64,000 nucleotides of DNA from positions 523,280 through 587,279 of the forward strand of contig NZ_SLVB01000004.1 of NCBI RefSeq assembly GCF_004341845.1. Direction: 5' to 3'. This stretch comes from Novosphingobium sp. PhB165. Its GTDB lineage: Bacteria; Pseudomonadota; Alphaproteobacteria; Sphingomonadales; Sphingomonadaceae. Both the position numbers and the translations under genes were made by a program. Below the pieces are notes generated by a model. The model was not told where the DNA came from. It worked only from the letters and a program-made list of their open reading frames with translations, and did no database searches. This document shows, in pieces, positions 16,230-25,094 of the stretch (its first letter is position 1; each line of letters starts with the position of its first letter).

Positions 16230-16624
16230 GCGGTTCCATGAGCGCTTCCGCCGAACTCGCGATCCGCGCGCGCCGCGCCGCGTTCAACCGCGCCATTGCC
16301 GAGGGCGATGCCGCCGCGATCGGCCCGATTCTCGCGCGCGACTGCGTGATGGTGACCGGCACCGACAGCGCGGTGATCGCCGGACGCATGGGGCAAGTGA
16401 AAGTCTGGCGCCGCGAATTCGCTGCCGCAGGGCGCATGGTCTATGTGCGCACGCCGGAGCGGCTGGAGATATCGCCGGTCGAGCCCATCGCCATGGAGCA
16501 TGGCCGCTGGCAGGGCCTCGACGCTGCGGGCGCCATGGTCGCTTCGGGCAGCTATAGCGCCAAGTGGCGCGAACTCGGCGGCGAGTGGGTGATCGAGGCC
16601 GAGATCTTCCTGACGCTGGCTTAA
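16226..16624 (+). CDS. NTF2-like (DUF4440) protein
   Basis: A 132-residue protein of the nuclear transport factor 2-like fold. RAAFNRAIAEGDAAAIGPIL followed by VMVTGTDSAVIAGR, then a C-terminal YSAKWRELGGEWVIEAEIF, match the DUF4440/SnoaL-like pattern. It has no signal peptide. It is translationally coupled to the YciI-like gene upstream, so the two are likely to act together. Members include enzymes and binding proteins, so no reaction is assigned. Its stop overlaps the end of a convergent gene by four bases. Confidence 0.8.
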   Translation: MSGSMSASAELAIRARRAAFNRAIAEGDAAAIGPILARDCVMVTGTDSAVIAGRMGQVKVWRREFAAAGRMVYVRTPERLEISPVEPIAMEHGRWQGLDAAGAMVASGSYSAKWRELGGEWVIEAEIFLTLA

Positions 16625-17196
16625 CTGGTGCCGTGCTCGGCGGCGGTCACGTCGTCCGCAGCGGCGCGGGCGCGGGCGGCGGCGGCCGAAGCGGCGTCCT
16701 GAACCGGCGGTCCGGCGGGCGCGGGCGCACGCATCTGCCGGTCGGGCGCATATTGAGGGGCGTATTGCGGTGAGGGCGCATAGGCCCGCCCACGCGGCGC
16801 GGCCTGCGCATAATTGCTGTCGTCCGATCCATCGTCGCTCTGCCAGTCCGGACCTTGCCAACCGTCTCCGCGCAGGATCACGATCTGGCCGGGAGCAGGG
16901 GCCGCGCGGAAGGCGGGACCGTCCGGCTGGGGCGCATAGGCGTATTCGTCGCCGTCGTTGCCTTCAAGCGGATAGCCTTCCTGATCGTTATAGACATGGC
17001 GCTCCGCCATCGCGCTGTCGCTGCGTGACCTGTCGGGACCGGCGTTGAACGCCACATAGCCCTGCGGTGCCGCATTGTCGTGCGGGGCGAACCGCTCGGT
17101 CAGTTGCCGCATGCCGCCCGCCGCCATGCCGCCAGCGACGAAGCCCGTACCCGTGCCTGCCACCAGCAGGAGAACCATCCACTTACCCGCACCCAT
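16621..17196 (-). CDS. Hypothetical protein with N-terminal signal or anchor
   Basis: A 191-residue protein. Residues 1-28 (MGAGKWMVLLLVAGTGTGFV and following) are a signal peptide or anchor. The rest is low in order, rich in Ala, Pro, Asp and Tyr, with APSPQYAPQYAPDRQMRAPA near the end. No domain recognised. It probably sits in the periplasm. ATG 17196 is chosen; a GTG lies two codons upstream. Confidence 0.55.
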   Translation of the reverse strand: MGAGKWMVLLLVAGTGTGFVAGGMAAGGMRQLTERFAPHDNAAPQGYVAFNAGPDRSRSDSAMAERHVYNDQEGYPLEGNDGDEYAYAPQPDGPAFRAAPAPGQIVILRGDGWQGPDWQSDDGSDDSNYAQAAPRGRAYAPSPQYAPQYAPDRQMRAPAPAGPPVQDAASAAAARARAAADDVTAAEHGTS

Positions 17197-17387
17197 CGTC
17201 ACTCACGTCCCGTATGATTCCGCCGCTTCCCGCGCGCCGCCTAGACAGTCTGCCCTGTCCGGTCGGTGAACGGAGGGCGGTGAACGGCGAAACGCGCATC
17301 TGCGTATTTCCCCGGAGGGTGCCGGTAACGATCCGGCAATCAGGATTATGAGACGGTTAAGCCATACCCATGAGGCTATTTTAGCAG

Positions 17388-17783
17388 ATGTACACGCGGC
17401 GCGATTCCTTTGCGATGACACCCTGTTGGTACCGGGGTGTGCACCAGCCCGACGGCCGCCGCGAGCGCGAGGAGGACGGATCGATCCTCTGCACCTGCCG
17501 CCATTGCCGCAAGCAGATCCGATCGCGAGAGGGCAAAGTCTGGAATCTGGCCGAGGGTCTGGATCTCGACGCGCTGGCCGCCTCCTGCATGTCGAGCCAC
17601 TTCAGCGTGGTGGATGCGGCGGACGGCGTGGTGATCGCCCGCTACCCCCTGCCCGAAGGCAGCGACGAAGAGGCCATCGAGGCGCTGCGCGACCGGCTTT
17701 GCGCGCAGCACGGGATCGAGCCGGGCGGAGACCTTGAGGTCCGCCTTGTCAGCCACGCGGCGATCCTGGGCAAGCGGCATTGA
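17388..17783 (+). CDS. Hypothetical protein with Cys cluster
   Basis: A 131-residue cytosolic protein. A CTCRHCRKQ cluster near residue 35 could bind a metal, although a second Cys pair is not obvious; single Cys residues occur in SCMSSHF and RLCAQHG. No family is recognised and there are no membrane segments. A weak ribosome site makes the start uncertain; Met at 17415 is an alternative. A strong hairpin terminator follows at 17833. Confidence 0.55.
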   Translation: MYTRRDSFAMTPCWYRGVHQPDGRREREEDGSILCTCRHCRKQIRSREGKVWNLAEGLDLDALAASCMSSHFSVVDAADGVVIARYPLPEGSDEEAIEALRDRLCAQHGIEPGGDLEVRLVSHAAILGKRH

Positions 17784-17832
17784 TGCCGCATTTCCGTTAG
17801 GGGCGAGGGCGCCGTCCCGAGCTGCGCGCACG

Positions 17833-17868
17833 AAAAGGGCGCCGCCCCGGCCGGGGCGGCGCCCTTTT
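17833..17868. terminator. Bidirectional terminator
   Basis: AAAAGGGCGCCGCCCCGG pairs perfectly with CCGGGGCGGCGCCCTTTT. It lies between the 3' ends of the convergent genes at 17388-17783 and 17913-18206 and has T runs on both strands. Confidence 0.9.
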
Positions 17869-17912
17869 CGTTTCATTCACCGCGACCGGGCCAAAGCCCG
17901 GCCGCCGCGAAA

Positions 17913-18206
17913 TCAGTTGCTCTTGTCGGCAGCGCCGGCGAGCGCGTTGCGCGCATCGGCCAGACGGAAATCGACATTGCGCGAGTTGTAGGTGCCGGTC
18001 ACGCGGTTGCCGCTCACGTAGAGGCGGAACGGAACCTGGCCCGAAGCGGTGCCCTGGATCACGGTCACGTTGCCCTTCTGGGCAGTGGTGTAGTTGTAGT
18101 GCACGCCGTCGTGCTGGAAGTCGCGGGCGTCTTCGGCGTGAGCGGAAACGGCACCCAGGGCAACAGCGGCGATGGCGGCGCCACCGGCAAAGATCGTCTT
18201 GAACAT
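17913..18206 (-). CDS. Small secreted hypothetical protein
   Basis: A 97-residue protein. The signal peptide ends at AVSAHA (about residue 24), leaving a mature part of about 73 residues beginning EDARDFQHDGVHYNYT. No cysteine and no known domain; the pattern of alternating polar and hydrophobic residues suggests a small beta-rich fold. The start at 18206 has AAGGAG-like purines upstream on the minus strand. Its upstream region holds two inverted repeats that may be operators. Confidence 0.7.
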   Translation of the reverse strand: MFKTIFAGGAAIAAVALGAVSAHAEDARDFQHDGVHYNYTTAQKGNVTVIQGTASGQVPFRLYVSGNRVTGTYNSRNVDFRLADARNALAGAADKSN

Positions 18207-18260
18207 GGCAAAATCCCTAACTGGTGAGGAAGGAGATCGCCTAAGGGGCATCCAACCTCT

Positions 18261-18275
18261 TGTTGCAGTGCAACA
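18261..18275. promoter_or_regulatory. Perfect 7-bp palindrome, candidate operator
   Basis: TGTTGCA and TGCAACA flank one base. It is about 55 bases upstream of the small secreted protein gene (minus strand). A related repeat with the same GTTG/CAAC core is at 18318-18340, so this is a candidate control region of the gene. Confidence 0.4.
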
Positions 18276-18317
18276 TGGATGGGAGGCCCCCTTTTCGCAA
18301 TGGCAATAGATGCCACC

Positions 18318-18340
18318 TATGTTGAGGAAAACGCAACATA
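18318..18340. promoter_or_regulatory. Inverted repeat TATGTTG-n9-CAACATA, candidate operator
   Basis: Perfect 7-base arms, 9 bases apart, in the 336-base gap between the divergent genes at 18206 and 18543. It shares the GTTG/CAAC core with the palindrome at 18261. The remainder of the gap shows no gene. Confidence 0.4.
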
Positions 18341-18542
18341 GTGGAAAAACTCCGACAAGTTATGCGCTTAGACAACATCGGGCGAAAAGCGTCCGGCCGG
18401 AGAAAAAATTGCGGCTTGCGAGGCCAACGTCCCCCGGTTTTTGGCTATTCCGGACAGCGTGCAGAGGCTGCAATCGTTCCTTCTTGCGGCGGTGGCTGAC
18501 CCCGGTTACGCTCTCAGGATGCCAATGGGTTCCGTGACTTGC

Positions 18543-19136
18543 ATGCCGCGCCGCATCAAAACCAGCCTCCCGGCGGCCACGCTGGGCTGCCTGCTTCTCG
18601 CCGCCTGCCATGGCGGCAACGATGCCGGACACGGCGTTCCGGGCGACCGCGACGATCACAAGCCATGGAGCGGGATTGCCGTTGCCGAGCGGATTCGCGT
18701 GGTCGGCACCGAGCCGTTCTGGAATGCAGAGATTCGCAACAATCTCCTCACCTATCGTACGCCCGAACGGCCGGGCGGCGACCAGGTCTCCGTGGCCCGC
18801 TTCGCCGGGCGCGGCGGGGTTTCATTCAGCGGCACGCTGCTGGACAAGGAATACACGATCGCGATCGAGCCCGGGCCGTGCAGCGATGGCATGTCGGACC
18901 GGCGCTATCCGTTCAATGCCCTGCTGCGCGTGGGAGACGAAGTCCGCAAGGGCTGCGCGTGGAGCGACCAGCATCCGGCCAAGATCACCAAGCCCGGCGA
19001 ACCGTCACGCTCGGCGGCCGAATCGGGAATCATCGAGGACCGGCAGTTCCAGATCGGCGGAGCCACCGCAGGCGCCGAGAGCGGATGGCCCGAAGACAAG
19101 GCCATCAAGGGCGTACAGGTCGACCCCACTCCGTAA
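18543..19136 (+). CDS. Putative lipoprotein, COG3650-like
   Basis: A 197-residue protein with a lipoprotein signal (LGCLLLAAC lipobox near residue 20). The body has RVVGTEPFWNAEI near residue 55, GPCSDGMSDRRYPFNALL near residue 115 and a Cys pair, matching a group of envelope proteins of unknown role in which the phrases GTEPFWN and CSDGMSDRxYP are conserved. The start at 18543 gives a normal signal length; ATG 18519 is an alternative. It is followed by a hairpin inside the small repeat element at 19163. Confidence 0.7.
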   Translation: MPRRIKTSLPAATLGCLLLAACHGGNDAGHGVPGDRDDHKPWSGIAVAERIRVVGTEPFWNAEIRNNLLTYRTPERPGGDQVSVARFAGRGGVSFSGTLLDKEYTIAIEPGPCSDGMSDRRYPFNALLRVGDEVRKGCAWSDQHPAKITKPGEPSRSAAESGIIEDRQFQIGGATAGAESGWPEDKAIKGVQVDPTP

Positions 19137-19162
19137 GCGCCCCCGAAGTATGAGGGAGGCCG

Positions 19163-19259
19163 CCAGAGCATGATCCCTTCGGATCATGCTCTGTTTATTC
19201 TTTGTTTGCCGCATTTTCCGAGTCGTCAGGTGATCCCACCTGACTTGAAAATGCTCTGG
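19163..19259. repeat. 97-bp MITE-like element with terminal inverted repeats
   Basis: The ends CCAGAGCA and TGCTCTGG are inverted copies. Inside are two further hairpins: AGAGCATGATCC-CTTC-GGATCATGCTCT (19165-19192) and TCAGGTG-ATC-CCACCTGA near 19226-19243. It lies between the convergent lipoprotein and OsmC genes. The motif set resembles short palindromic repeats seen in many alphaproteobacterial genomes. The first hairpin followed by T-rich sequence could also end transcription. Confidence 0.6.
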
Positions 19260-19283
19260 GGCAGCCCCCCGCACGCCATCGCG

Positions 19284-19712
19284 TCAGCCTTCGAGCGACT
19301 TTTCCAGCGTGATCTCGCAATCGAGCAGCTTGGAAATCGGGCAGTTCTTCTCCGCTTCCTCGGCGAATCGGGCGAAATCTTCCGCCGAGATGCCGGGAAT
19401 CGCGCCCTTGAGCACCAGCGCCGACTTGGTCACCGCGAAACCGCCGTCGGCCTGATCGAGGGTGATCGTGCACTGGGTGTCCAGCGTCCCTTCGGCAAAG
19501 CCCTCGCGCGCTAGGACAAAACTCGTGGCCATGGTGAAGCAGGCGGCATGGGCAGCGGCGATCAGTTCCTCGGGATTGGTGCCGGGCTTGCCTTCGAAGC
19601 GGGTGCCGAAACCGTAGGGCTGGCTGGAAAGCACGCCCGAACGCGTGGAAATCGAGCCCTTGCCTTCCTTGCCGAGGCCTTCGTAGCGGGCGGAAGCGGA
19701 ATTGGTGGTCAT
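19284..19712 (-). CDS. OsmC family peroxiredoxin-like protein
   Basis: A 142-residue protein of the OsmC/Ohr fold, which reduces organic hydroperoxides. The region GKPGTNPEELIAAAHAACFT near residue 45-64 contains the peroxidatic Cys, and KNCPISKLLDCEITL near the end contains the resolving-type Cys. The pattern fits OsmC rather than Ohr. Start at 19712 with AAGGA about 9 bases upstream on the minus strand. Cytosolic. Confidence 0.9.
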   Translation of the reverse strand: MTTNSASARYEGLGKEGKGSISTRSGVLSSQPYGFGTRFEGKPGTNPEELIAAAHAACFTMATSFVLAREGFAEGTLDTQCTITLDQADGGFAVTKSALVLKGAIPGISAEDFARFAEEAEKNCPISKLLDCEITLEKSLEG

Positions 19713-19971
19713 CGGGGAGGTCCTTTCGGTGCTGCCCGGCGCGATGCGCGGGCCGCGATGTGTCGCATGAAAAGGCGGCCGAGTCATGACAGTGGTCTGG
19801 CCCGATGGAACGCAGCGGCATTCCACGGCGAAATTCGGCGGAATTTCGCGGGATCCCGATATCGCCCCACCGGCTCTTGAGCGCTTGGGGTTTGCTTAAT
19901 CGACTGTTATCGTCCGGGGTTCGGATAAGGCGGGCCGCCTGACGGCACCGTCACTGGAAGAGGATGGTGTC

Positions 19972-20331
19972 ATGAAGCAATTCCTGACGGCATTTCACGT
20001 AGGATTGGCGGCTTTGGCGCTGGTCTGGCCGGGCCAGAGTCCGGCCCAGAGCCTGGAGCAGCCGCTGCCCGCTGCAGCCGGCGCGGTCGATCCCGATGCG
20101 ATGACGGGCGCGTATTTCCTGCGCGACACTCTGGTTCCCCGGGCGGACGATCTCGCCCTTATCCAGCGCAAGCCCGCTCTCTATCTGTCCAGCTTCAATG
20201 ACGACATGGCGACAGTGGCCTATTCGCTGGAAGGGCGGCGGATCGTCTACCGGGTGGTATCGGGCAATCTTGATGCCGCCGCGCGCGATGCCATCGACCG
20301 CGCGCTGGTAAAGCTGCAACGCAAGGTCTGA
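19972..20331 (+). CDS. Small secreted hypothetical protein
   Basis: A 119-residue protein with a signal peptide ending near GQSPAQS (about residue 26). The mature part (about 90 residues) has no known domain and no cysteine. The start has GAAGAGGA about 7 bases upstream. The 258-base gap before it shows no other gene. Confidence 0.6.
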   Translation: MKQFLTAFHVGLAALALVWPGQSPAQSLEQPLPAAAGAVDPDAMTGAYFLRDTLVPRADDLALIQRKPALYLSSFNDDMATVAYSLEGRRIVYRVVSGNLDAAARDAIDRALVKLQRKV

Positions 20332-20436
20332 ACGGAAACGGGGGCGGGCCTCCAATCACTGCCGAGCACCGGCCGTGCACAGGACGCGACGGTCCGCACT
20401 GGACCGCGATGGTGCCTTGCAGCATAAGTCCGCGCC

Positions 20437-20748
20437 ATGGACTTGGTTCACCAATATGAGCGGGCAATCGATTGGATTGTCTCGTTATGCCCCCAGCCCG
20501 ACAAGTTCGCGCATACTTATGCCGGCCTGACGATCTGGCTGATCGCCGCGATTCTGATGCGCCGCAAACTCAGCTCGCCCTGGCCGGTCGTGGTGGTGGC
20601 GGTGGCCGAAGCGGCCAACGAATATATGGATCGGCTCGCGCATGGGTCATGGCGCTGGCCGGACACCATCGGCGATGCCATCGCCACGCTGTTCTGGCCG
20701 CTGATCATCATGATGGCGCTGCGCCTGCGGCCTGCCCTCCGGGGCTAG
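20437..20748 (+). CDS. Small membrane protein, VanZ-like
   Basis: A 103-residue protein with three hydrophobic segments. The pattern PDKFAHTYAGLTIWL near residue 22 and ANEYMDRLAHGSWRWPDTIGDAIAT near residues 58-82 resembles a short VanZ-like protein, in which a conserved His and D/N-rich loop recur. Too short for a confident assignment. Inner membrane. Confidence 0.6.
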   Translation: MDLVHQYERAIDWIVSLCPQPDKFAHTYAGLTIWLIAAILMRRKLSSPWPVVVVAVAEAANEYMDRLAHGSWRWPDTIGDAIATLFWPLIIMMALRLRPALRG

Positions 20749-20911
20749 CGCGGCCTGCCGGTCTGCGCGTGCGGCTGGACAGGGTCACAGGCGCGGAGGC
20801 ATATTCTTTTGTGTGGGGCGCGCTTCCGGATGGAGCCGATGGGGATCGGCGACGTTTGCCAAAGGAGGCAGGGGCTTAAGGCCGGGCCATCCTTTCGCAC
20901 GGAAGACGACG

Positions 20912-21493
20912 ATGCGCGATTTGCACGGATACGACCTGAACCGGGGATATGAACTGAGCTGGCACTCAAGCGTGGTGGCGGCGATGCTGCTGCTGGCGGC
21001 CGGTTGCGGAAGCAAGGAACCGGCGGTCACGGCCACGACCGCAGTTGCCGCCACGGTCGAACCGGTGGCCATGGCGACGGGCGCGGCCACGCCCGCCGCT
21101 GCGCCAGTCGCCACTTCGGCCGCGCGTTCCAAGGCGAACATGTCGGTTTATATCGGCACCTATCCGCTCGACAAAGTCGGCGCTCATGCTTTCTTTGACG
21201 ATCCGGTGGTGGTCTCGGGCGTGGCTGCTGCCGTCACCGATCCCAAGGCCGCCGCCGCCATTGCCGCGATGAAGGGGCCGGTGGGGCCGGTAAAGCGCGT
21301 GGGCGACGAGATCGCCGCGTCGCGCTGCGAACTCCACAACTGCGGTGCGCGCAATTACGCCGTCCATGTCGACGCAGCGACCAACCGCGTCTCCTCGGTC
21401 TGCTACTATGACGAGAAGGCGGGCCCGATCGCGACATGGTATCGGCCCGACGGCACCAAGACGAGCGAGGGCGGCGGCTGCTCGATAGGCTAA
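20912..21493 (+). CDS. Putative lipoprotein
   Basis: A 193-residue protein with a lipobox in LLLAAGCGSKEP near residue 33. An Ala/Thr/Val-rich linker follows, then a body with MSVYIGTYPLDKVGAHAFFD, RCELHNCGARNYAVHVD (Cys pair near residue 150) and a C-terminal WYRPDGTKTSEGGGC. Not assigned to a family. ATG 20912 is chosen as it places the signal correctly. Convergent with the cupin gene two bases downstream. Confidence 0.6.
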   Translation: MRDLHGYDLNRGYELSWHSSVVAAMLLLAAGCGSKEPAVTATTAVAATVEPVAMATGAATPAAAPVATSAARSKANMSVYIGTYPLDKVGAHAFFDDPVVVSGVAAAVTDPKAAAAIAAMKGPVGPVKRVGDEIAASRCELHNCGARNYAVHVDAATNRVSSVCYYDEKAGPIATWYRPDGTKTSEGGGCSIG

Positions 21494-21494
21494 C

Positions 21495-21932
21495 TCAGCC
21501 GGGCGACCAGCCGGGCGAGGCCAGCTCGAAGCCGCCGAAGTGGAAGCCCGGAGAGACCACGCAGCTCACCAGCGCCCAGCCGCCGAGCGGTTCGGCCGCC
21601 TGCCAGTGCCCGGTCGGCACGAGCACTTGCGGCGCCTCGCCCTCCAGCACTTGTGCGCCCAGTACGGTACGGGTGACCGGGCCCGAATCTTCGGGTGCGA
21701 TAGACAGCGCGACCGGCGCACCGGCATGCCAGAACCACAATTCTGCCGCATCCACCCGGTGCCAGTGCGAGCGCTGGTGCGCTTCAAGCAGGAAGTGGAT
21801 CGCGGTGGCTGTCGGCCGTGCGCCTTCGGCGGCTTCGGCACGCCAGGTCTCGCGGTACCAGCCGCCCTCGGGGTGGGGTTCCAGTCCGAGGCGGGCAATG
21901 ATCCCGGCTGGCGTTTCGTCCGGTTCTGTCAT
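21495..21932 (-). CDS. Cupin domain protein (DUF985 type)
   Basis: A 145-residue cupin. The pattern LEPHPEGGWYRETWR near residue 16, AIHFLLEAHQRSHWHRVDAAELW near residue 44 and SPGFHFGGFELA at the end fits the DUF985/YML079-like cupins, about 140-160 residues. The His residues in HWHRVD could bind metal. Substrate unknown. GAAAGG precedes the start at 21932. Confidence 0.83.
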   Translation of the reverse strand: MTEPDETPAGIIARLGLEPHPEGGWYRETWRAEAAEGARPTATAIHFLLEAHQRSHWHRVDAAELWFWHAGAPVALSIAPEDSGPVTRTVLGAQVLEGEAPQVLVPTGHWQAAEPLGGWALVSCVVSPGFHFGGFELASPGWSPG

Positions 21933-22057
21933 GAAAGCCTTTCGTGCGTGCAATGGCGTCTCGGGCGCGATATTGGGGGCAATCGCCGGCCGCTGTACAG
22001 CCCGCGTCGGCGCCCGCGTTACAGGTTACGGTCCATCAGGGACGAGAGGATTCGATC

Positions 22058-22855
22058 ATGCCCCATCCGCTCGGTATCGAGTCGCGCACGGTTGCCGGAA
22101 TGGGACCGGTGGAGCACATCCGGCTCGCCGCCGAACTGGGCTGCACGCGCGTTTCGCTGGGGCTGGAGCAAGTGCCGGGCAGCGAGTCCGGCTATCCCGC
22201 CTGGTCGCTGCGCGAGGACGCGGGGCTGCGGCGCGAGGTCAAGGCCGCGCTGGCGGACAACGGCATCTGCATCAAGCTGGGCGAAGGGCTGGCGGCCTCG
22301 GACATGGTCGCGCCGGCTGCCCGGGCGGCCGATTTCGACCTCTATGCCGAACTCGGCGCCAAGCGGCTGGGCGCGCACGACAACGGCCTCGAACGCGAGC
22401 GCGCGCGGGACCAACTGGCCGAACTGGCGACGATGGCGCGGGATCGGGGCATGGACCTCTCGATCATCTTCGCGCCGGTGCTGACCACGCGCAGCCTGCC
22501 CGAAGCGCTGACGCTCGTGCGCGAGATCGGGGAGGACAAGGCGAGCCTTACCATCGATGCGCTCTATTTCTTCCGCACCGGCGGCTCGGTGCGCCAGATC
22601 GCCGAGCTGGACTCGGCGCTGGTCGGCCACGTCCGCATCTGCGATGGCGCGTTCGGGGACGGGAAGAAAGACACCCAGAGCCCGCGCCTGATCCCGGGTC
22701 AGGGCGAACTGCCCTTGCGCGAATTCGTCGACGCCCTGCCGCGCGGCAAGACGCTGGGCATCGACGTGACCCTGCCGCAAGCCGCGATCGGCTACGAAGC
22801 GGCGAAGGACTACGTGGGCGAGATCGTGGCGCGTACGCGGGCGTTGCTGGTCTGA
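22058..22855 (+). CDS. Sugar phosphate isomerase/epimerase family protein
   Basis: A 265-residue TIM barrel of the xylose isomerase-like/AP endonuclease family 2 type. Candidate metal and active-site residues are in GAHDNGLER near residue 107, LTIDALYFFRTGG near residue 165, VRICDGAFGDGK near residue 193 and IDVTLPQ near residue 232. Substrate unknown; such proteins often act on myo-inositol or ketose derivatives. ATG 22058 has GAGAGGA seven bases upstream. A family A repeat follows the stop. Confidence 0.82.
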   Translation: MPHPLGIESRTVAGMGPVEHIRLAAELGCTRVSLGLEQVPGSESGYPAWSLREDAGLRREVKAALADNGICIKLGEGLAASDMVAPAARAADFDLYAELGAKRLGAHDNGLERERARDQLAELATMARDRGMDLSIIFAPVLTTRSLPEALTLVREIGEDKASLTIDALYFFRTGGSVRQIAELDSALVGHVRICDGAFGDGKKDTQSPRLIPGQGELPLREFVDALPRGKTLGIDVTLPQAAIGYEAAKDYVGEIVARTRALLV

Positions 22856-22886
22856 CTCAGCCGCCTCGCTTAACCCTCTCAGTCCC

Positions 22887-22971
22887 CGTCGTCCCCGCGA
22901 AGGCGGGGACCCCGCTTGTTCTTTGAACGGCAGCGCAAGAAAGCGGGATCCCCGCCTTCGCGGGGATGACG
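22887..22971. repeat. Family A palindrome (copy 4)
   Basis: Inverted GC-rich arms around a 20-base A-rich spacer, between the convergent TIM-barrel and GMC oxidoreductase genes. Confidence 0.85.
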
Positions 22972-23011
22972 GTAGGAGATGCGCGAGCTGAACGATTCAG
23001 CCCTCAGCCCC

Positions 23012-24598
23012 TCAGCCCTTCGCGTCCGCCAGCATCATTTCCGCGCCTTTCTCGGCGATCATCATCGTCGGCGCATTGGTGTTGCCCGAGGTGATCGTCG
23101 GCATGACCGAAGCATCGATCACGCGCAGCCCGTCGAGCCCCGTCACCCGCAGCCGCCCGTCGACCACGCGGCCCATGGCGGCCGTGCCGACCGGGTGGAA
23201 GATGGTCGTGCCGATAATGCCGGCCGCCCGGCGCAAGTCTTCCTCGCTGCGCAAATCGGCGCCCGGGCGCATTTCCTCGGGCGCGTAGCGGGCGAGCGCG
23301 GGCTGGGCGACGATCGCACGGGTCAGCCGGATCGCCTGCGCGGCAACGCGAAGATCCTCCTCGGTCGAAAGGTAGTTCGGCCGGATCGCCGGGGGCGCGG
23401 CGGGATCGGCGCTGGCGATGCGCGTGGTGCCCCGGCTCTCCGGCCGCAAGTTGCACACGCTCGCCGTGAAGGCCGGATAGGGATCGAGCGCCCCCCCGAA
23501 GGCCTCAAGACTCAGCGGCTGGACGTGATATTCGAGATTGGGCGTCGCATAGTGCGGATCGCTGCGGGTAAAAACGCCGAGTTGGCTGGGCGCCATCGCC
23601 ATGGGGCCGCTGCGCCGCAGGGCATATTCCAGCCCGATCAGCGCCTTGCCGAACAGCGTGGCGGCCCGCTGGTTGAGCGTGGAGACGCCGGTGACGCGCC
23701 AGGCGCAGCGCAGTTGCAGATGGTCCTGCAAATTGGCGCCGACCTCGGGCCGATCAATCCGCGCCACCACGCCCAGCCCGGCGAGATGCGCGGCATCGCC
23801 GATGCCGCTGCGTTCGAGGATCGCGGGCGAGCCGATGGCGCCCGCCGCCAGCACCACTTCGCCCAGCGCCCGCGCCTCGCGCGGCTGGCCGTCCACCGAA
23901 TAGGCGATGCCCACCGCGCGGGTTCCCTCGAACAGCACCCGGTCGACCAGCGCGCCGGTCTCCACCTTGAGATTGGCGCGGGTACGCACGGGCTTGAGGA
24001 AAGCGTCGGCCGCGCTCCAGCGCCAGCCCCGGCGCTGCGTGACCTGGAAGAAACCGGCGCCGTCGTTGTCTCCGGTGTTGAAATCGTGGCTCGCCGGAAT
24101 GCCCTGTTCCTCGCAGGCGGTGCGGAAGGCTTCGAGGATGTCCCAGCGCAGGCGCTGCTTTTCCACCCGGATCTCGCCGCCGGAGCCGTGGTAGGCACTC
24201 GTCCCGTCGAAATGGTCTTCGGCGCGGGTGAAGTAGGGCAGCACGTCGTCCCAGCCCCAGCCCGGATTGCCCGCCTGCCGCCACTGGTCGTAATCCGCCG
24301 CTTGCCCGCGCATGTAGATCATGCCGTTGATCGAGGAGCAGCCGCCCAACACCCGGCCGCGGGGATACTTCAGCGTGCGCCCGCCCAGCCCCTGCTCGGC
24401 CTCGGTCGCATAGCACCAGTCGGTGCGCGGATTGCCGATGCAATAGAGATAGCCCACCGGCACGCGGATCCAGACGTAATCGTCCTTCCCGCCCGCCTCC
24501 AGCAGGAGCACGCGGTTTCGCGGATCCGCGCTCAGCCGGTTGGCGAGCACGCAGCCGGCGCTGCCGCCGCCCACCACGATATAGTCGAACTCTCCCAT
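23012..24598 (-). CDS. GMC family oxidoreductase (choline dehydrogenase-like)
   Basis: A 528-residue FAD enzyme. The N-terminal dinucleotide motif [14 protein letters not shown] is at about residues 8-21, [18 protein letters not shown] at about residues 81-98 and the C-terminal HPVGTAAMG and [20 protein letters not shown] carry the active-site His and Asn. These oxidise primary alcohols; choline, glucose or polyethylene glycol forms cannot be told apart here. No betaine genes are nearby, so a role in alcohol or polymer catabolism is as likely as osmoprotection. Cytosolic or loosely bound. Confidence 0.92.
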   Translation of the reverse strand: MGEFDYIVVGGGSAGCVLANRLSADPRNRVLLLEAGGKDDYVWIRVPVGYLYCIGNPRTDWCYATEAEQGLGGRTLKYPRGRVLGGCSSINGMIYMRGQAADYDQWRQAGNPGWGWDDVLPYFTRAEDHFDGTSAYHGSGGEIRVEKQRLRWDILEAFRTACEEQGIPASHDFNTGDNDGAGFFQVTQRRGWRWSAADAFLKPVRTRANLKVETGALVDRVLFEGTRAVGIAYSVDGQPREARALGEVVLAAGAIGSPAILERSGIGDAAHLAGLGVVARIDRPEVGANLQDHLQLRCAWRVTGVSTLNQRAATLFGKALIGLEYALRRSGPMAMAPSQLGVFTRSDPHYATPNLEYHVQPLSLEAFGGALDPYPAFTASVCNLRPESRGTTRIASADPAAPPAIRPNYLSTEEDLRVAAQAIRLTRAIVAQPALARYAPEEMRPGADLRSEEDLRRAAGIIGTTIFHPVGTAAMGRVVDGRLRVTGLDGLRVIDASVMPTITSGNTNAPTMMIAEKGAEMMLADAKG

Positions 24599-25094
24599 TT
24601 CTCGGGGCTAGGCCGCATGGGAAGGGTGATCAAGCCGGGGGTAGGGGGAGCCGGGGTCTAAACCCGCCCGGGCGATGCGGAGGGCCGGAAAGGGCCTCGC
24701 ACGGAAGCCTCCTCTTGCAGGTCCGCAAATTATGGTTCCCCGATTACAGGAATTTAATCCGCGAGGGATCTTGCGGGGAATCCGTGGTGATTTAACCAAT
24801 GGCGCAGGGAATAAACCTAAGCGTTAAGCGAATAGGGGATGGCGATGAGTCGCCATTTTAACGGGAGCCGTCGGTGCTTGGTCTGCTGGTCGTCGGGGGG
24901 CGAACCGTGTGGACAGGGTGATCGGGCATGAGTGGGTCGCCTCACGTGCTCCGCCTTCACCGGCGGCTCTTCCTTACCTTTCCTCACTGATCCCAAGCTG
25001 CTGATTTTAACTATTGCTGCACTTGCACAATGGCGCGTCATGGCGTTTTCTGCGTGTCGGTTCGCACAATGATACACGGGGGCAACGGCAAGCG
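24599..25094. other. 496-base intergenic region
   Basis: The gap lies between the divergent GMC and M19 dipeptidase genes, so it must hold both promoters. It is AT-richer than its surroundings. A small hairpin ATGGCGA-TGAG-TCGCCAT followed by TTTT lies near 24839-24860 and could end a short plus-strand RNA, but no promoter or conserved RNA can be identified. The possible reading frames here have no coding character. Confidence 0.4.

Noticed and set aside
22979..24661. A 560-codon plus-strand frame
   Set aside because: Antisense shadow of the GMC oxidoreductase.
24817..25077. An 86-codon minus-strand frame between the GMC and M19 genes
   Set aside because: Overlaps the promoter region, has no family resemblance and no good ribosome site.
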